Source: Flagellimonas oceani (GTDB lineage: Bacteria > Bacteroidota > Bacteroidia > Flavobacteriales > Flavobacteriaceae). Taken from it: a stretch of 64,000 nt of DNA. The stretch covers positions 2,460,501 to 2,524,500 of the forward strand of contig NZ_CP049616.1 in the NCBI RefSeq assembly GCF_011068285.1, in the 5' to 3' direction. The notes beneath the pieces are model-generated. The model did no database searches, was not told the DNA's origin, and worked only from the letters and a program-made list of their open reading frames with translations. This document shows positions 10,522-18,732 of this stretch, piece by piece (the stretch's first letter is position 1; the number at the start of each line of letters is the position of its first letter). The position numbers and the translations under genes are program-made.

Positions 10522-11565
10522 TTGGCAGACAATAAAAAAACACCTCCGGACACTATTTCCAAAATCAAGGCAATCAGAAAACAAGAACTTTCTGCAGATG
10601 CTTTGGCCCAAGGTATTTTTGATGGCAACAAAGCTATGCTTGCCAAGGCCATAACCCTTTTGGAAAGCACAAAGGCCGCCCATTTTGAAAAGGCCAACGC
10701 CGTTATTGAAAAGTGCTTGGCCCAACCCACCAACAGTATCCGTTTGGGAATTACGGGCGTCCCCGGGGTCGGTAAAAGTTCATTTATTGAAACCTTGGGC
10801 AAAACCTTGACAGACCAAGGAAACAAAGTCGCCGTTTTGGCGGTGGACCCCACCAGCTCTTTGAGCAAGGGAAGTATTTTGGGCGATAAAACCCGAATGG
10901 AAACCTTGGCCAAGGACCCGAATGCCTTTATCCGCCCCTCCCCTTCTGGAACTTCCTTGGGCGGTGTGGCCCAAAAAACCCGTGAAAGCATCATACTCTG
11001 CGAAGCAGCAGGATACAATGTTATTTTAGTGGAAACCGTGGGTGTGGGCCAAAGTGAAATTGCCGTGCACAGTATGGTTGATTTTTTCCTTTTGCTGAAA
11101 TTATCCGGTGCCGGAGACGAACTGCAAGGCATAAAAAGAGGAATAATGGAGATGGCCGATGCCATTGCCATAAACAAAGCGGATGGCAGCAATTTGGAGC
11201 ACGCGAAGCTGGCCGTAACCGAATTTTCCAGAGCATTGCATCTCTATCCGCCCAAAGCCAATGGATGGACGCCGAAAGTGATAAAGTGTTCCGCAGTTGA
11301 AAATACGGGTATTGAGGAAATCTGGGAAATGGTGCAGCAATTTGTGGAGCACACCAAAGAAAACGGCTTTTTTGAAAAGAACCGACAACAACAGAACAAG
11401 AACTGGTTTCTTCAGACGGTGGACGAATACATCAAACAATTTTTCCATCAAAAGGCAAGCTTTAAAAAACAACAGGCCAAGTTGTTGACGGAAATTGAAG
11501 CACATAAAATTTCGCCGTTCTACGCCGCAAAAATCCTATTGGACAAGATTACCGAGGAACTTTAA
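10522..11565 (+). CDS. meaB: Methylmalonyl-CoA mutase-associated GTPase MeaB
   Basis: G3E-family GTPase that guards methylmalonyl-CoA mutase and gates AdoCbl loading. The 347 residues include the P loop GVPGVGKS (residues 79-86), DPTSSLSKGSILGDKTRM, ETVGVGQSE, and the base-recognition INKADG. The frame is closed by a TGA at 10510-10512, and the first usable start is TTG at 10522, which gives a family-typical N-terminus; the next ATG would delete conserved residues. The mutase subunits are not in the window. The adenosyltransferase at the window start supplies the same cofactor. Confidence 0.93.
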   Translation: MADNKKTPPDTISKIKAIRKQELSADALAQGIFDGNKAMLAKAITLLESTKAAHFEKANAVIEKCLAQPTNSIRLGITGVPGVGKSSFIETLGKTLTDQGNKVAVLAVDPTSSLSKGSILGDKTRMETLAKDPNAFIRPSPSGTSLGGVAQKTRESIILCEAAGYNVILVETVGVGQSEIAVHSMVDFFLLLKLSGAGDELQGIKRGIMEMADAIAINKADGSNLEHAKLAVTEFSRALHLYPPKANGWTPKVIKCSAVENTGIEEIWEMVQQFVEHTKENGFFEKNRQQQNKNWFLQTVDEYIKQFFHQKASFKKQQAKLLTEIEAHKISPFYAAKILLDKITEEL

Positions 11566-11600
11566 ATAAAAGCAATAAATTTGCACAGATTTTATACTGA

Positions 11601-12563
11601 ATGAGCACTGTCACCGATTCCCTTTTATCCATAGTGGTTCCTTTGTACAACGAGGAGGACAATGTGGTCCTTTTGACCCAAAAAATCAACGAAAGCCTTG
11701 AGGGATACAACTATCAAATTGTATATGTGGATGATTTTTCCACCGATAAAACGCGCATCAAGGTCAAGGAAATGGATGATAAAAGAGTCCATTTGATTGA
11801 ATTGAAAAAGAACTACGGCCAGAGTTTGGCCTTGGCGGCAGGAATCGATTATGCCGAGGGCGAATATATCATCACGATGGATGGAGATCTCCAAAACGAC
11901 CCCTCCGATATTCCTGGAATGTTGGAATACGCCATCACCGAAGAATATGATCTCGTTACCGGTATCCGGCAGAAAAGAAAGGACTCCCAAGTCAAAAAAA
12001 TACCGTCCAAAATCGCCAATTTCCTAGTGCGCCGGGTAACCAAATTGGATATCAAGGACAATGGCTGTGCGCTCAAGGTTTTCACCAAGGACATTGCCAA
12101 AAGCCTGAATCTGTATGGTGAAATGCACCGTTTCATTACACTTTTGGCGTATTTGGAAGGTGCTCAGATAAAACAGGTTCCCGTAAAACATCACGCCAGA
12201 CACGCTGGGGTTTCCAAATACGGTTTGGAACGGGTTTTTAAGGTAGTGGCCGATATGATGCTGTTACTGTTCATTAGAAAATACTTCCAACGCCCCATCC
12301 ACCTCTTCGGAATCTTTGGGGTGCTACTTGTAATCCTTGGGGTTTTGATCAACGTTTACTTATTGATTGTGAAACTTGGATTTGGACAGGACATCGGAAC
12401 CCGACCTTTACTCATATTTGGTATGATGTTCATTGTGGGGGGCATTCAATTGTTTACCATCGGAATCGTGATGGAACTTTTGATTCGTACCTACTACGAA
12501 TCGCAACAAAAAAGACCGTATCGCATCAAAAAAATCAGCATAGGTGACGGAAAAGCTGCGTAA
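11601..12563 (+). CDS. Polyprenyl-phosphate glycosyltransferase, GT2 (DPM1/GtrB-like)
   Basis: Expected to move a sugar from a nucleotide donor onto undecaprenyl phosphate at the inner face of the membrane. The 320 residues open with the GT-A fold (SIVVPLYNEEDNV), have DDFSTDKT, the metal-binding MDGDLQNDP, and end in two membrane helices (about 235-260 and 270-295), the layout of GtrB/dolichyl-phosphate mannosyltransferase relatives. A TAAATTTG element at 11576-11583 could be its promoter. The next gene starts inside its last 20 bases, and the following convergent genes encode a GT-C transferase and PAP2 phosphatase. The sugar is not predictable. Confidence 0.9.
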   Translation: MSTVTDSLLSIVVPLYNEEDNVVLLTQKINESLEGYNYQIVYVDDFSTDKTRIKVKEMDDKRVHLIELKKNYGQSLALAAGIDYAEGEYIITMDGDLQNDPSDIPGMLEYAITEEYDLVTGIRQKRKDSQVKKIPSKIANFLVRRVTKLDIKDNGCALKVFTKDIAKSLNLYGEMHRFITLLAYLEGAQIKQVPVKHHARHAGVSKYGLERVFKVVADMMLLLFIRKYFQRPIHLFGIFGVLLVILGVLINVYLLIVKLGFGQDIGTRPLLIFGMMFIVGGIQLFTIGIVMELLIRTYYESQQKRPYRIKKISIGDGKAA

Positions 12564-13416
12564 AAAGCTAATCACTGCCCTAAAAATTATTATTAGTGCA
12601 GTTCTGATTTACTTTATTTTCACCAAAATAGAGTTGAAGGATGTGCTCCAGACCCTAAAAAAGAGCGACCCTCTATATTTACTCTTGGCGTTGCTGTTTT
12701 TTGTGTTGTCCAAAGCTTTATCCGCCTTTCGAACTAACTTGTATTTCCATCAAATAGGGGCGAAAATCACACAATGGAGCAATTTGAAGCTTTACCTGTT
12801 GGGAATGTTCTACAACCTGTTCCTGCCTGGAGGTATTGGCGGTGATGCTTATAAAGGCTACGTGATTCAGAAAGAATACCAACCCGGCACCAAAAAAGTG
12901 GTGTCCAGTTTGCTATTGGATCGTTTAAGCGGGATGTTGTTGCTTTTTGTATATGCTTGTGTTCTTGCCCTGTTGTCCAAAAATGAATTTTTCCAAAGTT
13001 TTTATGGGTTGATTGTAGCAGCCATTCCGTTGAGCGTACTTGTGTTTTGGTTCGTAAACAAGACCTTTTTCCCCACTACCCTACCCGTTTTTTGGAAATC
13101 CGTGGGGTTTTCGGCCTTGGTCCAATTGGCGCAGTTGGTCAGCGTACTTTTTATATTGAAGTCTTTGTCCGTTAGCTTGGACGCCATTGAATACCTGTTT
13201 GTATTTTTGGTCTCTTCCATTGTCTCCGTAATTCCATTGACCATTGGCGGTATCGGAAGTCGCGAGGTTACTTTTTTATATGGTGCAAAATGGTTGGGGT
13301 TGGACGAAAGCACATCCATTGGGATTAGCTTCGCTTTCTTTCTAATTACTGCCCTAACTTCGCTGTTTGGGGTGATCTACCACTTTAAAAAACCAAAACT
13401 GGAATCAGTGGACTAG
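12544..13416 (+). CDS. UPF0104/LPG_synthase_TM family membrane protein
   Basis: A 290-residue polytopic membrane protein with about eight helices, of the family that includes the membrane part of MprF and AglD-like proteins. Recognisable family segments are FYNLFLPGGIGGDAYKGY and PLTIGGIGSREVTF. The GTG start at 12544 overlaps the GT2 gene by 20 bases, so the two are coupled. Members next to polyprenyl-phosphate glycosyltransferases are often suspected of lipid or lipid-sugar translocation; that is inference here. Its TAG shares the bases CTAG with the stop of the convergent gene. Confidence 0.88.
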   Translation: MTEKLRKKLITALKIIISAVLIYFIFTKIELKDVLQTLKKSDPLYLLLALLFFVLSKALSAFRTNLYFHQIGAKITQWSNLKLYLLGMFYNLFLPGGIGGDAYKGYVIQKEYQPGTKKVVSSLLLDRLSGMLLLFVYACVLALLSKNEFFQSFYGLIVAAIPLSVLVFWFVNKTFFPTTLPVFWKSVGFSALVQLAQLVSVLFILKSLSVSLDAIEYLFVFLVSSIVSVIPLTIGGIGSREVTFLYGAKWLGLDESTSIGISFAFFLITALTSLFGVIYHFKKPKLESVD

Positions 13417-15071
13417 TCCAAATGCACCAAATGCATTTTGTTCAACTTGCCCTCCCGTGTATTCGGATTCAGGAATTTGACCTGTAATCGGGTAATCCGG
13501 AATTGGTCTACGGTTATTTGCTCGTCCCAAACCATTCCATTGTCTTTCAATTGTTTTAATTCATCATCCGTAGCGTAGACCCAAACATCATTCTTTTTGG
13601 CTATTTCGGGTATCGAAACTATTTGAACCGGCTTTTTATTGTAAAAATCCAAGGACCAAGAATATTTTTCCGAAATCTTATAAATATTGTCCACGGGAAT
13701 ATTCTTCTCCCGAACCTTTTTCGCCATTGTGGACCCACCCTGGTATTCGAGCAGTTTGGGGTAAAAATGAGCATTCATAAATCCGTTCAACAACACCGCA
13801 CTAAAAATGGCAACCGTTACAATTTTGGCATAGGCAGTTTCCTTTTTTAGAATGAAATAAGCCACTAAACCGAGAGCCATCAACAAAAACAAATAACTGT
13901 ACCAATGCTCTAATTTGAAAACATAAAAACTCACCAATAACGTAAAAATTACCACGAGACCCAATATAAAATATTGGATACCCAAGATGATCTTGGCCAT
14001 CTTTAATTTTTGCTGTTGATGCAAGACATATAGAAACCCAGCGGATAAAATGGCATACAAAGGCATTAGCACATTCATATAGTGCGGCAGTTTAAACTGT
14101 GCAAAACTGATGAGCAGGAACAAAATTGAAATTCCACCCACGGTCAAAAACTCCAAATTAGGTTTGTATGCAAATTTGGCTTGCCAAAAGGCCTTTATTT
14201 TCGTCCAATAACCGATAAGGGCGAGAACCGTCCACGGTAGGAAGACCCATAAAAACGTGTGGAAGAAAAAGAAAAAGTCGCTACTGTTCTTACCGATGCC
14301 TTCACCACTCATCCGTTCAAAACTCTGCTCCCAGAAAATGAAGAAGATACCACTACGGTTATCCTTGCCACGGATGATTTTTTCAGGGTGTAAATCAAAC
14401 TGATGGTAATAGGCATACAGCATTGGGGATATCGTCAAACCAAAGACCAAAATCGCCACCAATACCCTCCAATTGAGTAATTGCTGCCACTTTCGGGTAT
14501 AGGCCAGATGACAGAGAATGGCCATCCCAATCACGACCAAAGCAATCTGACCTTTGGTGGAAAAGGCGATTCCCGCCCCAAAGGCACCCAAAATGATGCT
14601 TTTCAACGTATTTTTCTCAATATAGGTGGCCAACTGCCAAATGGAAAAAATGCTAAATCCTGTAAGAACGGCATCGGTGCGCACATCGATGTTGGCCAAA
14701 ACGATGGTTTGGGCCGTCATAAAAATCAATGAGGCATATCGACCAACATCCTTATTGTAAAGTAATTTTCCTAGACCGTAGCAACTGTAAGCCCCCAGCA
14801 AGGTGGACAAAATACCGGGAATCCGGTACGCCCAATCGTGAATGCCGAAGATTTTATAGGAAAGTGCGGCCAACCAGTAGTGCATATGGGGCTTGTCCAG
14901 ATACTCTTCGGGGCCTTTGAACAGGCTCAAAAAATCATTTTCCTGCACCATTCGCATCGCCATAACGGCAAATTGTGCCGAGTCGTTTTCCAACAGGGTC
15001 ACAAACATCCCAATGATGTACACCAACACAATCAATCCAATGTAAAACCAATATCTGGCGGTTGAGATCAT
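13413..15071 (-). CDS. GT-C membrane glycosyltransferase, PMT/ArnT-like
   Basis: A 552-residue integral membrane transferase that would take a sugar from a polyprenyl-phosphate donor on the outer face of the inner membrane. The first extracellular loop holds the acidic pair region LLENDSAQFAVMAM and the conserved YLDKPHMHYWLAAL, typical of PMT/ArnT-like enzymes; about 10-12 membrane helices follow. Start is taken at ATG 15071, whose ATG overlaps the TGA of the PAP2 gene; the longer open frame to 15227 lies inside that gene. It is the last gene of a coupled three-gene unit (15864 to 13413). Acceptor (lipid A, protein or glycan) unknown. Confidence 0.88.
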   Translation of the reverse strand: MISTARYWFYIGLIVLVYIIGMFVTLLENDSAQFAVMAMRMVQENDFLSLFKGPEEYLDKPHMHYWLAALSYKIFGIHDWAYRIPGILSTLLGAYSCYGLGKLLYNKDVGRYASLIFMTAQTIVLANIDVRTDAVLTGFSIFSIWQLATYIEKNTLKSIILGAFGAGIAFSTKGQIALVVIGMAILCHLAYTRKWQQLLNWRVLVAILVFGLTISPMLYAYYHQFDLHPEKIIRGKDNRSGIFFIFWEQSFERMSGEGIGKNSSDFFFFFHTFLWVFLPWTVLALIGYWTKIKAFWQAKFAYKPNLEFLTVGGISILFLLISFAQFKLPHYMNVLMPLYAILSAGFLYVLHQQQKLKMAKIILGIQYFILGLVVIFTLLVSFYVFKLEHWYSYLFLLMALGLVAYFILKKETAYAKIVTVAIFSAVLLNGFMNAHFYPKLLEYQGGSTMAKKVREKNIPVDNIYKISEKYSWSLDFYNKKPVQIVSIPEIAKKNDVWVYATDDELKQLKDNGMVWDEQITVDQFRITRLQVKFLNPNTREGKLNKMHLVHLD

Positions 15072-15640
15072 ACCCCTGTTTTTTGGAAAGCAAATATAGC
15101 CAACTTGGCCCACAACCATCCGAAAAGTGAACCTACCAAGGCTCCTGTAACCACATCCAACGGGTAATGCACACCGATGTAAATTCGGCTGTATGCGACA
15201 ATGCACGCCCAAAGCAACAATACCCAAGAAATATATTTCACTTTATTCTTGAACAACACGATAAAGAAAATGGCTGGACCAAAAGAATTGGCCGCGTGGG
15301 CGGAAAAATACCCAAACTGTCCGCCGCAGTAGCTCTTTACCAAGCGCATTGCGCTGCTCACTTCAGGGTCGTGACAGGGTCGCAAGCGACCTATGCCATA
15401 CTTAAAAAAGTTGGACAACTGATCGGTGCAGGTGATCAGCAAGGCGATGGACACCAAAATTATACCTGTTCCTTTCCAACCAAAGGTTCGATAGGACAAA
15501 TACAGCAACAACAGATAAAGTGGCGCGGAGTTTCTGGTCGTTGTCATAAACATCCAAAAGCCGTCCCAGGTTTCGGTTCCCAATCCGTTGAGGAACAAAA
15601 ACAGCTCTTTATCGTATTCCAGCAACTGTTCGATCATCAA
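15068..15640 (-). CDS. PAP2-family membrane phosphatase
   Basis: A 190-residue membrane phosphatase. The three family motifs are present: KYGIGRLRP (KX6RP), the SAHAANS form of PSGH, and SRIYIGVHYPLD (SRX5HX3D). Five or six membrane helices are expected. Members dephosphorylate undecaprenyl diphosphate, phosphatidylglycerol phosphate or lipid A. Being coupled (ATGA overlap) to the GT-C transferase gene suggests carrier lipid recycling or lipid A phosphate removal; the sequence does not decide between these. It also overlaps the upstream small acidic gene by ATGA. Confidence 0.9.
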   Translation of the reverse strand: MMIEQLLEYDKELFLFLNGLGTETWDGFWMFMTTTRNSAPLYLLLLYLSYRTFGWKGTGIILVSIALLITCTDQLSNFFKYGIGRLRPCHDPEVSSAMRLVKSYCGGQFGYFSAHAANSFGPAIFFIVLFKNKVKYISWVLLLWACIVAYSRIYIGVHYPLDVVTGALVGSLFGWLWAKLAIFAFQKTGV

Positions 15641-15864
15641 TCGTCGTATCTGGAGACTTCCCGATCATAAAAAGCGGTGGCGGCCTCAATCAAGCTTTCG
15701 GCTTCTTCCATTAAATCGGCTTCGTCTTGTTTGGAGAATTCTTCCATCCATTCCACCTCATCATTTTCCAGATTGATGATGAATCTGGGATATTCGGTAT
15801 GGACGATAAAAATGGCCTCGGGATAATCCGTGTTGTCGGCCAATAAAAATTTAGGTAGTTCCAT
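15637..15864 (-). CDS. Small acidic hypothetical protein
   Basis: A 75-residue soluble, strongly acidic protein (for example DEADLMEEAESLIEAA near residues 46-63) with no signal or membrane segment. Its TGA overlaps the ATG of the PAP2 gene, so it heads a three-gene unit of small protein, phosphatase and glycosyltransferase. I do not recognise a family. Size, start and coupling make it a credible gene; a regulatory or binding role for the membrane enzymes is only a guess. Confidence 0.7.
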   Translation of the reverse strand: MELPKFLLADNTDYPEAIFIVHTEYPRFIINLENDEVEWMEEFSKQDEADLMEEAESLIEAATAFYDREVSRYDD

Positions 15865-15952
15865 TTATCAAATAGTTAGATTTCAGAATTTGGAATCTTT
15901 TTAATTCAATACCTCTTGTGCATTTTGAAGGTTTCCCCCCACGCCAAAAGCT

Positions 15953-16079
15953 GTCAATTCGAGTCAAATTCCAAAGGAATTTTGTATCGAGAATCAGTGC
16001 CTGGCTTAAAACTCCATTTCTCGATATGATTTTGGTTGATTTAGACTTCGTTCAACCAACAAAAATCACTCGAAATGAC
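15953..16079. repeat. Dispersed intergenic repeat, two copies head to head
   Basis: Most of a 306-base gene-free stretch (15865-16170). A plus-oriented degenerate copy runs from GTCAATTCGAG (15953) to TGTATCGAGAATC (ending 15995). A minus-oriented copy runs from ATTTCTCGATAT (16016) to the complement of GTCATTTCGA at 16070-16079. The minus copy shares GTCATTTCGAnTGnTTTTTGTTGGTTGA with the copy at 18471-18560, 26 of 28 positions. The ends (GTCATTTCGA and TCGAGAAAT) look like REP-type intergenic elements seen in flavobacterial genomes. No gene was found here. Confidence 0.6.
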
Positions 16080-16144
16080 GAATTTAATTTATAATCTACA
16101 ACTTGTTTCAACATCTCATATAGATTTTTCAATGTATTATGAGA

Positions 16145-16161
16145 CCTGAGACAAGCTCAGG
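16145..16161. repeat. Short palindromic intergenic element
   Basis: CCTGAG at 16145-16150 and CTCAGG at 16156-16161 flank ACAAG, followed by GTGACG. The same word is partly echoed at 18511-18521 (TGCTCAGGATA). It lies just past the MATE gene stop, without a T run, so it is more like a REP unit than a terminator. Confidence 0.45.
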
Positions 16162-16170
16162 GTGACGAAA

Positions 16171-17538
16171 CTATTCTTCAATCAATTTCTTGGTCAAAAA
16201 GTTGAATCGAAGATACAACATTACCGCCGATGCGGTAAGCCCCGACAACAATCCAATCCAGATGCCCGTGCTTTCAAAACTGGTATGCAGTCCCAAATAA
16301 TAACTGATGGGAAAACCAATCAACCAATAGGCGATAAAAGTAATGAGCGTAGGTATCTTCACATCCTGTAGACCGCGTAACGCTCCCAAAACCACCACTT
16401 GCAATCCATCAGAAATTTGAAAAAAGGCGGCGACCAGCAACAATTTGGCTGCAATAAAAATCACTTCGCTATTATCGGCCTGGTTGGCGATATCGTCCAC
16501 ATCCAAATAAATCGTGGGGAACCAATGCCTTCCCAGCAGGAAAATGGCGGCAAATGCGATTTCCACAAGCAATGTCAAGAAAAATACGGATTCAGCAATA
16601 CGCTTCAACTCTTTGTGGTTTTTTAGTCCTTTTTGGTTGCCGACCCGTACTATGGCCGCCACACCGAGGCCCGTACCCACCATAAAGGTCATACTGCTCA
16701 AGTTCAATGCAATTTGGTTGGCCGCTTGGGCATTTTTTCCCAACACCCCGCTCAACCAAATGGCCGCGGTGAAAATGGCCACCTCAAAAAACATCTGTAA
16801 AGCAGAGGGAAAACCAAGGTCAATGATTTTTCGCATCACTTTTTTCTCAATCTTTTTAAAATTGAAGTTGGTCACGTAGGATTCAAACTTCTTTTTTCGT
16901 TTGAGCAAATACCAAATAAAGGCAACCATAATTACCCGGGATACCAAGGTACCCACAGCCGCTCCCACAATCCCCATTTTGGGAAATCCGAAGGAACCAA
17001 AAATGAGCAGATAGTTCAAGGTAATATTGACCACATTGGCCATAATGGTAGTGTACATGGGGTATTTGGTCTGCGACAAACCATCCGAAAACTGTTTAAA
17101 AGCCTGGAATATGATCAAGGGCACCAATGAAAATGCCACCAAGTCCAAATAGGGCATAGCGAGTTCCACTACCTCTGGGGGTTGCTCCATATGGTGCATC
17201 AAAGGTTTAGAAACTTGAATCAGTCCAAAAAGGGACAATCCTAAAATGGTACAAAGCACCAAACCGTGTTTTAAAGCACTTTTGCCCGCTGCCTCGTCTT
17301 TTGCGCCATCCGCTTCGGCCACCAAAGGAGTAATCGCGGTGGAAAAACCGATACCCAGGGACATTGCGATAAAAACAAAACTGTTTCCCAAAGAAACGGC
17401 GGCCAATTCCGCCGTGCCCAACTGTCCCACCATAATGTTGTCTGCAAAGGCCACAAACGTATGCCCCAACATCCCCAAAATAACTGGATAGGACAATTTA
17501 AGGTTATAGGCGAACTCTTTGGTGTAGTTTTGAAACAC
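16171..17538 (-). CDS. MATE-family multidrug/cation efflux transporter
   Basis: A 455-residue antiporter with twelve membrane helices in two homologous halves, which exports organic cations or drugs using Na+ or H+. The first helix region has the family pattern PVILGMLGHTFVAFADNIMVGQLG, and the second half repeats it (PSALQMFFEVAIFTAAIWLSG). The gene is monocistronic: a TATATTTG element lies at 17562-17569, 23 bases before the start, and the repeat region follows the stop. Substrate unknown; NorM/DinF subgroups cannot be told apart by eye. Confidence 0.93.
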   Translation of the reverse strand: MFQNYTKEFAYNLKLSYPVILGMLGHTFVAFADNIMVGQLGTAELAAVSLGNSFVFIAMSLGIGFSTAITPLVAEADGAKDEAAGKSALKHGLVLCTILGLSLFGLIQVSKPLMHHMEQPPEVVELAMPYLDLVAFSLVPLIIFQAFKQFSDGLSQTKYPMYTTIMANVVNITLNYLLIFGSFGFPKMGIVGAAVGTLVSRVIMVAFIWYLLKRKKKFESYVTNFNFKKIEKKVMRKIIDLGFPSALQMFFEVAIFTAAIWLSGVLGKNAQAANQIALNLSSMTFMVGTGLGVAAIVRVGNQKGLKNHKELKRIAESVFFLTLLVEIAFAAIFLLGRHWFPTIYLDVDDIANQADNSEVIFIAAKLLLVAAFFQISDGLQVVVLGALRGLQDVKIPTLITFIAYWLIGFPISYYLGLHTSFESTGIWIGLLSGLTASAVMLYLRFNFLTKKLIEE

Positions 17539-17561
17539 AACGGATATTTAAAAAAGGATGG

Positions 17562-17569
17562 CAAATATA
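17562..17569 (-). promoter_or_regulatory. -7 element of the MATE transporter gene
   Basis: TATATTTG on the minus strand, an exact TAnnTTTG match, 23 bases before the ATG at 17538. No clear -33 TTG. Confidence 0.5.
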
Positions 17570-17620
17570 GCCAGATTGGGGACATTTGTCTCCAAATCAT
17601 ATGTTAGCTTACCGATAAAT

Positions 17621-18394
17621 TCAAAGTTGCTTCGCCTCATCCCAGAAGACGTCCATCTCAGCCAAGGTCATATCGCTCATGGATTTCCCTGCCTCTTTTG
17701 CTTTTTGTTCCAAATATTGAAAACGCTTGATGAATTTTTTATTGGTTCGTTCCAGTGCATTTTCCGGATTGATTTTCAAAAAACGGGCGTAATTCACCAT
17801 GGAAAATAGCACATCGCCAAATTCAGATTCCATTTTGTCGGTATCATTGGCTTCCACTTCTTCTTGAAGCTCGCCCAGCTCCTCTTTCAACTTTTCAAAA
17901 ACCTGTTCGGGTTTTTCCCAATCAAATCCTACGCCGGCCACCTTATCTTGAATCCGGTTCGCCTTTACCAAAGAAGGCAGTCCGTTGGGAACCCCTTCGA
18001 GGACACTTTTTTTCCCTTCTTTTAGTTTGATGTTTTCCCAGTTCTGCTTTACTTGCTCTTCATTCTCCACCTTTACATCGCCATAAATGTGTGGATGCCT
18101 GTTGATTAATTTATCGCAGATGCCATTGGCCACATCGGCAATGTCAAAATCTTGGGTTTCGGAACCGATTTTAGCATAAAAAACAATGTGCAGTAAAATA
18201 TCGCCCAGCTCCTTCTTCACTTCCTCCAAATCATTGTCCAGAATGGCGTCGCCCAGTTCGTAGGTCTCTTCAATGGTCAAGTGGCGAAGGGTTTGCATCG
18301 TCTGCTTTCTATCCCAGGGACATTGCTCTCGGAGTTCATCCATTATGGTCAAAAGGCGGTCAAAAGCGGCCAACTGTTCCGATCTTGTGTTCAT
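17621..18394 (-). CDS. mazG: Nucleoside triphosphate pyrophosphohydrolase MazG
   Basis: All-alpha NTP pyrophosphohydrolase that hydrolyses non-canonical or excess (d)NTPs to monophosphate and PPi. The 257-residue, two-domain form is the standard MazG. The N-terminal domain has CPWDRKQT, EETYELGDAI and KKELGDILLHIVFYAKI; the C-terminal repeat has EELGELQEEV and ESEFGDVLFSMVNYAR, the metal-binding Glu/Asp helices. Start at ATG 18394 is supported by a TATTTTTG element 16 bases upstream. It stands alone, with no toxin-antitoxin partner. Confidence 0.96.
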   Translation of the reverse strand: MNTRSEQLAAFDRLLTIMDELREQCPWDRKQTMQTLRHLTIEETYELGDAILDNDLEEVKKELGDILLHIVFYAKIGSETQDFDIADVANGICDKLINRHPHIYGDVKVENEEQVKQNWENIKLKEGKKSVLEGVPNGLPSLVKANRIQDKVAGVGFDWEKPEQVFEKLKEELGELQEEVEANDTDKMESEFGDVLFSMVNYARFLKINPENALERTNKKFIKRFQYLEQKAKEAGKSMSDMTLAEMDVFWDEAKQL

Positions 18395-18410
18395 GGTTTA
18401 GGATTTTCCC

Positions 18411-18418
18411 CAAAAATA
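18411..18418 (-). promoter_or_regulatory. -7 element of mazG
   Basis: TATTTTTG on the minus strand, 16 bases before the ATG at 18394, implying a leader of about ten bases. Confidence 0.45.
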
Positions 18419-18470
18419 CGAAGTCCCGTTGGTTGAGATTCCATCATCGAAATTTACTTATGAAAAATTT

Positions 18471-18560
18471 GTCATTTCGATTGGTTTTTGTTGGTTGAGA
18501 CCTTCGTCTATGCTCAGGATAAACTAAAGTCAAAACCATAAAAAAATTGTATCGAGAAAT
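18471..18560 (+). repeat. Dispersed intergenic repeat, second locus
   Basis: Begins GTCATTTCGATTGG, continues through TTTTTGTTGGTTGA, and ends TGTATCGAGAAAT at 18560. It matches, in inverted orientation, the element at 16016-16079 and has a longer middle part. It occupies the 338-base gene-free stretch 18395-18732 between mazG and the SGNH hydrolase gene, where no coding frame was found. Confidence 0.6.
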
Positions 18561-18589
18561 AATTGATAAGAGAAGTAACCTTGTTCTCG

Positions 18590-18611
18590 ACCTGCCAGCC
18601 GGCAAGCAGGT
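18590..18611. repeat. Palindromic element with nested GCCGGC
   Basis: ACCTGC (18590-18595) and GCAGGT (18606-18611) flank a loop containing the palindrome GCCGGC. There is no strict T run after it. Words of the form CTGCCnGCCGGCAnGCAG are common intergenic repeats in Bacteroidota, so this is probably a second kind of dispersed element beside the one ending at 18560. Confidence 0.45.
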
Positions 18612-18732
18612 ACTTTTCCTTCAGAAAAACTTGAACTGACGGTTAATAAAAAGTATTTTAGTATTTTTCAACAAAGCCTACTTAGGGAAAATATCACTAT
18701 CTTCAACCTCATTTTAAGGTAAAAGTGCTAGA

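Noticed and set aside
15072..15227. Longer N-terminus for the GT-C glycosyltransferase
   Set aside because: It would lie inside the PAP2 gene; the ATG at 15071 forms an ATGA overlap and begins the first membrane helix properly.
15953..16079. CRISPR array
   Set aside because: Only a few imperfect copies in opposite orientations, with no regular spacing or spacers and no cas genes.
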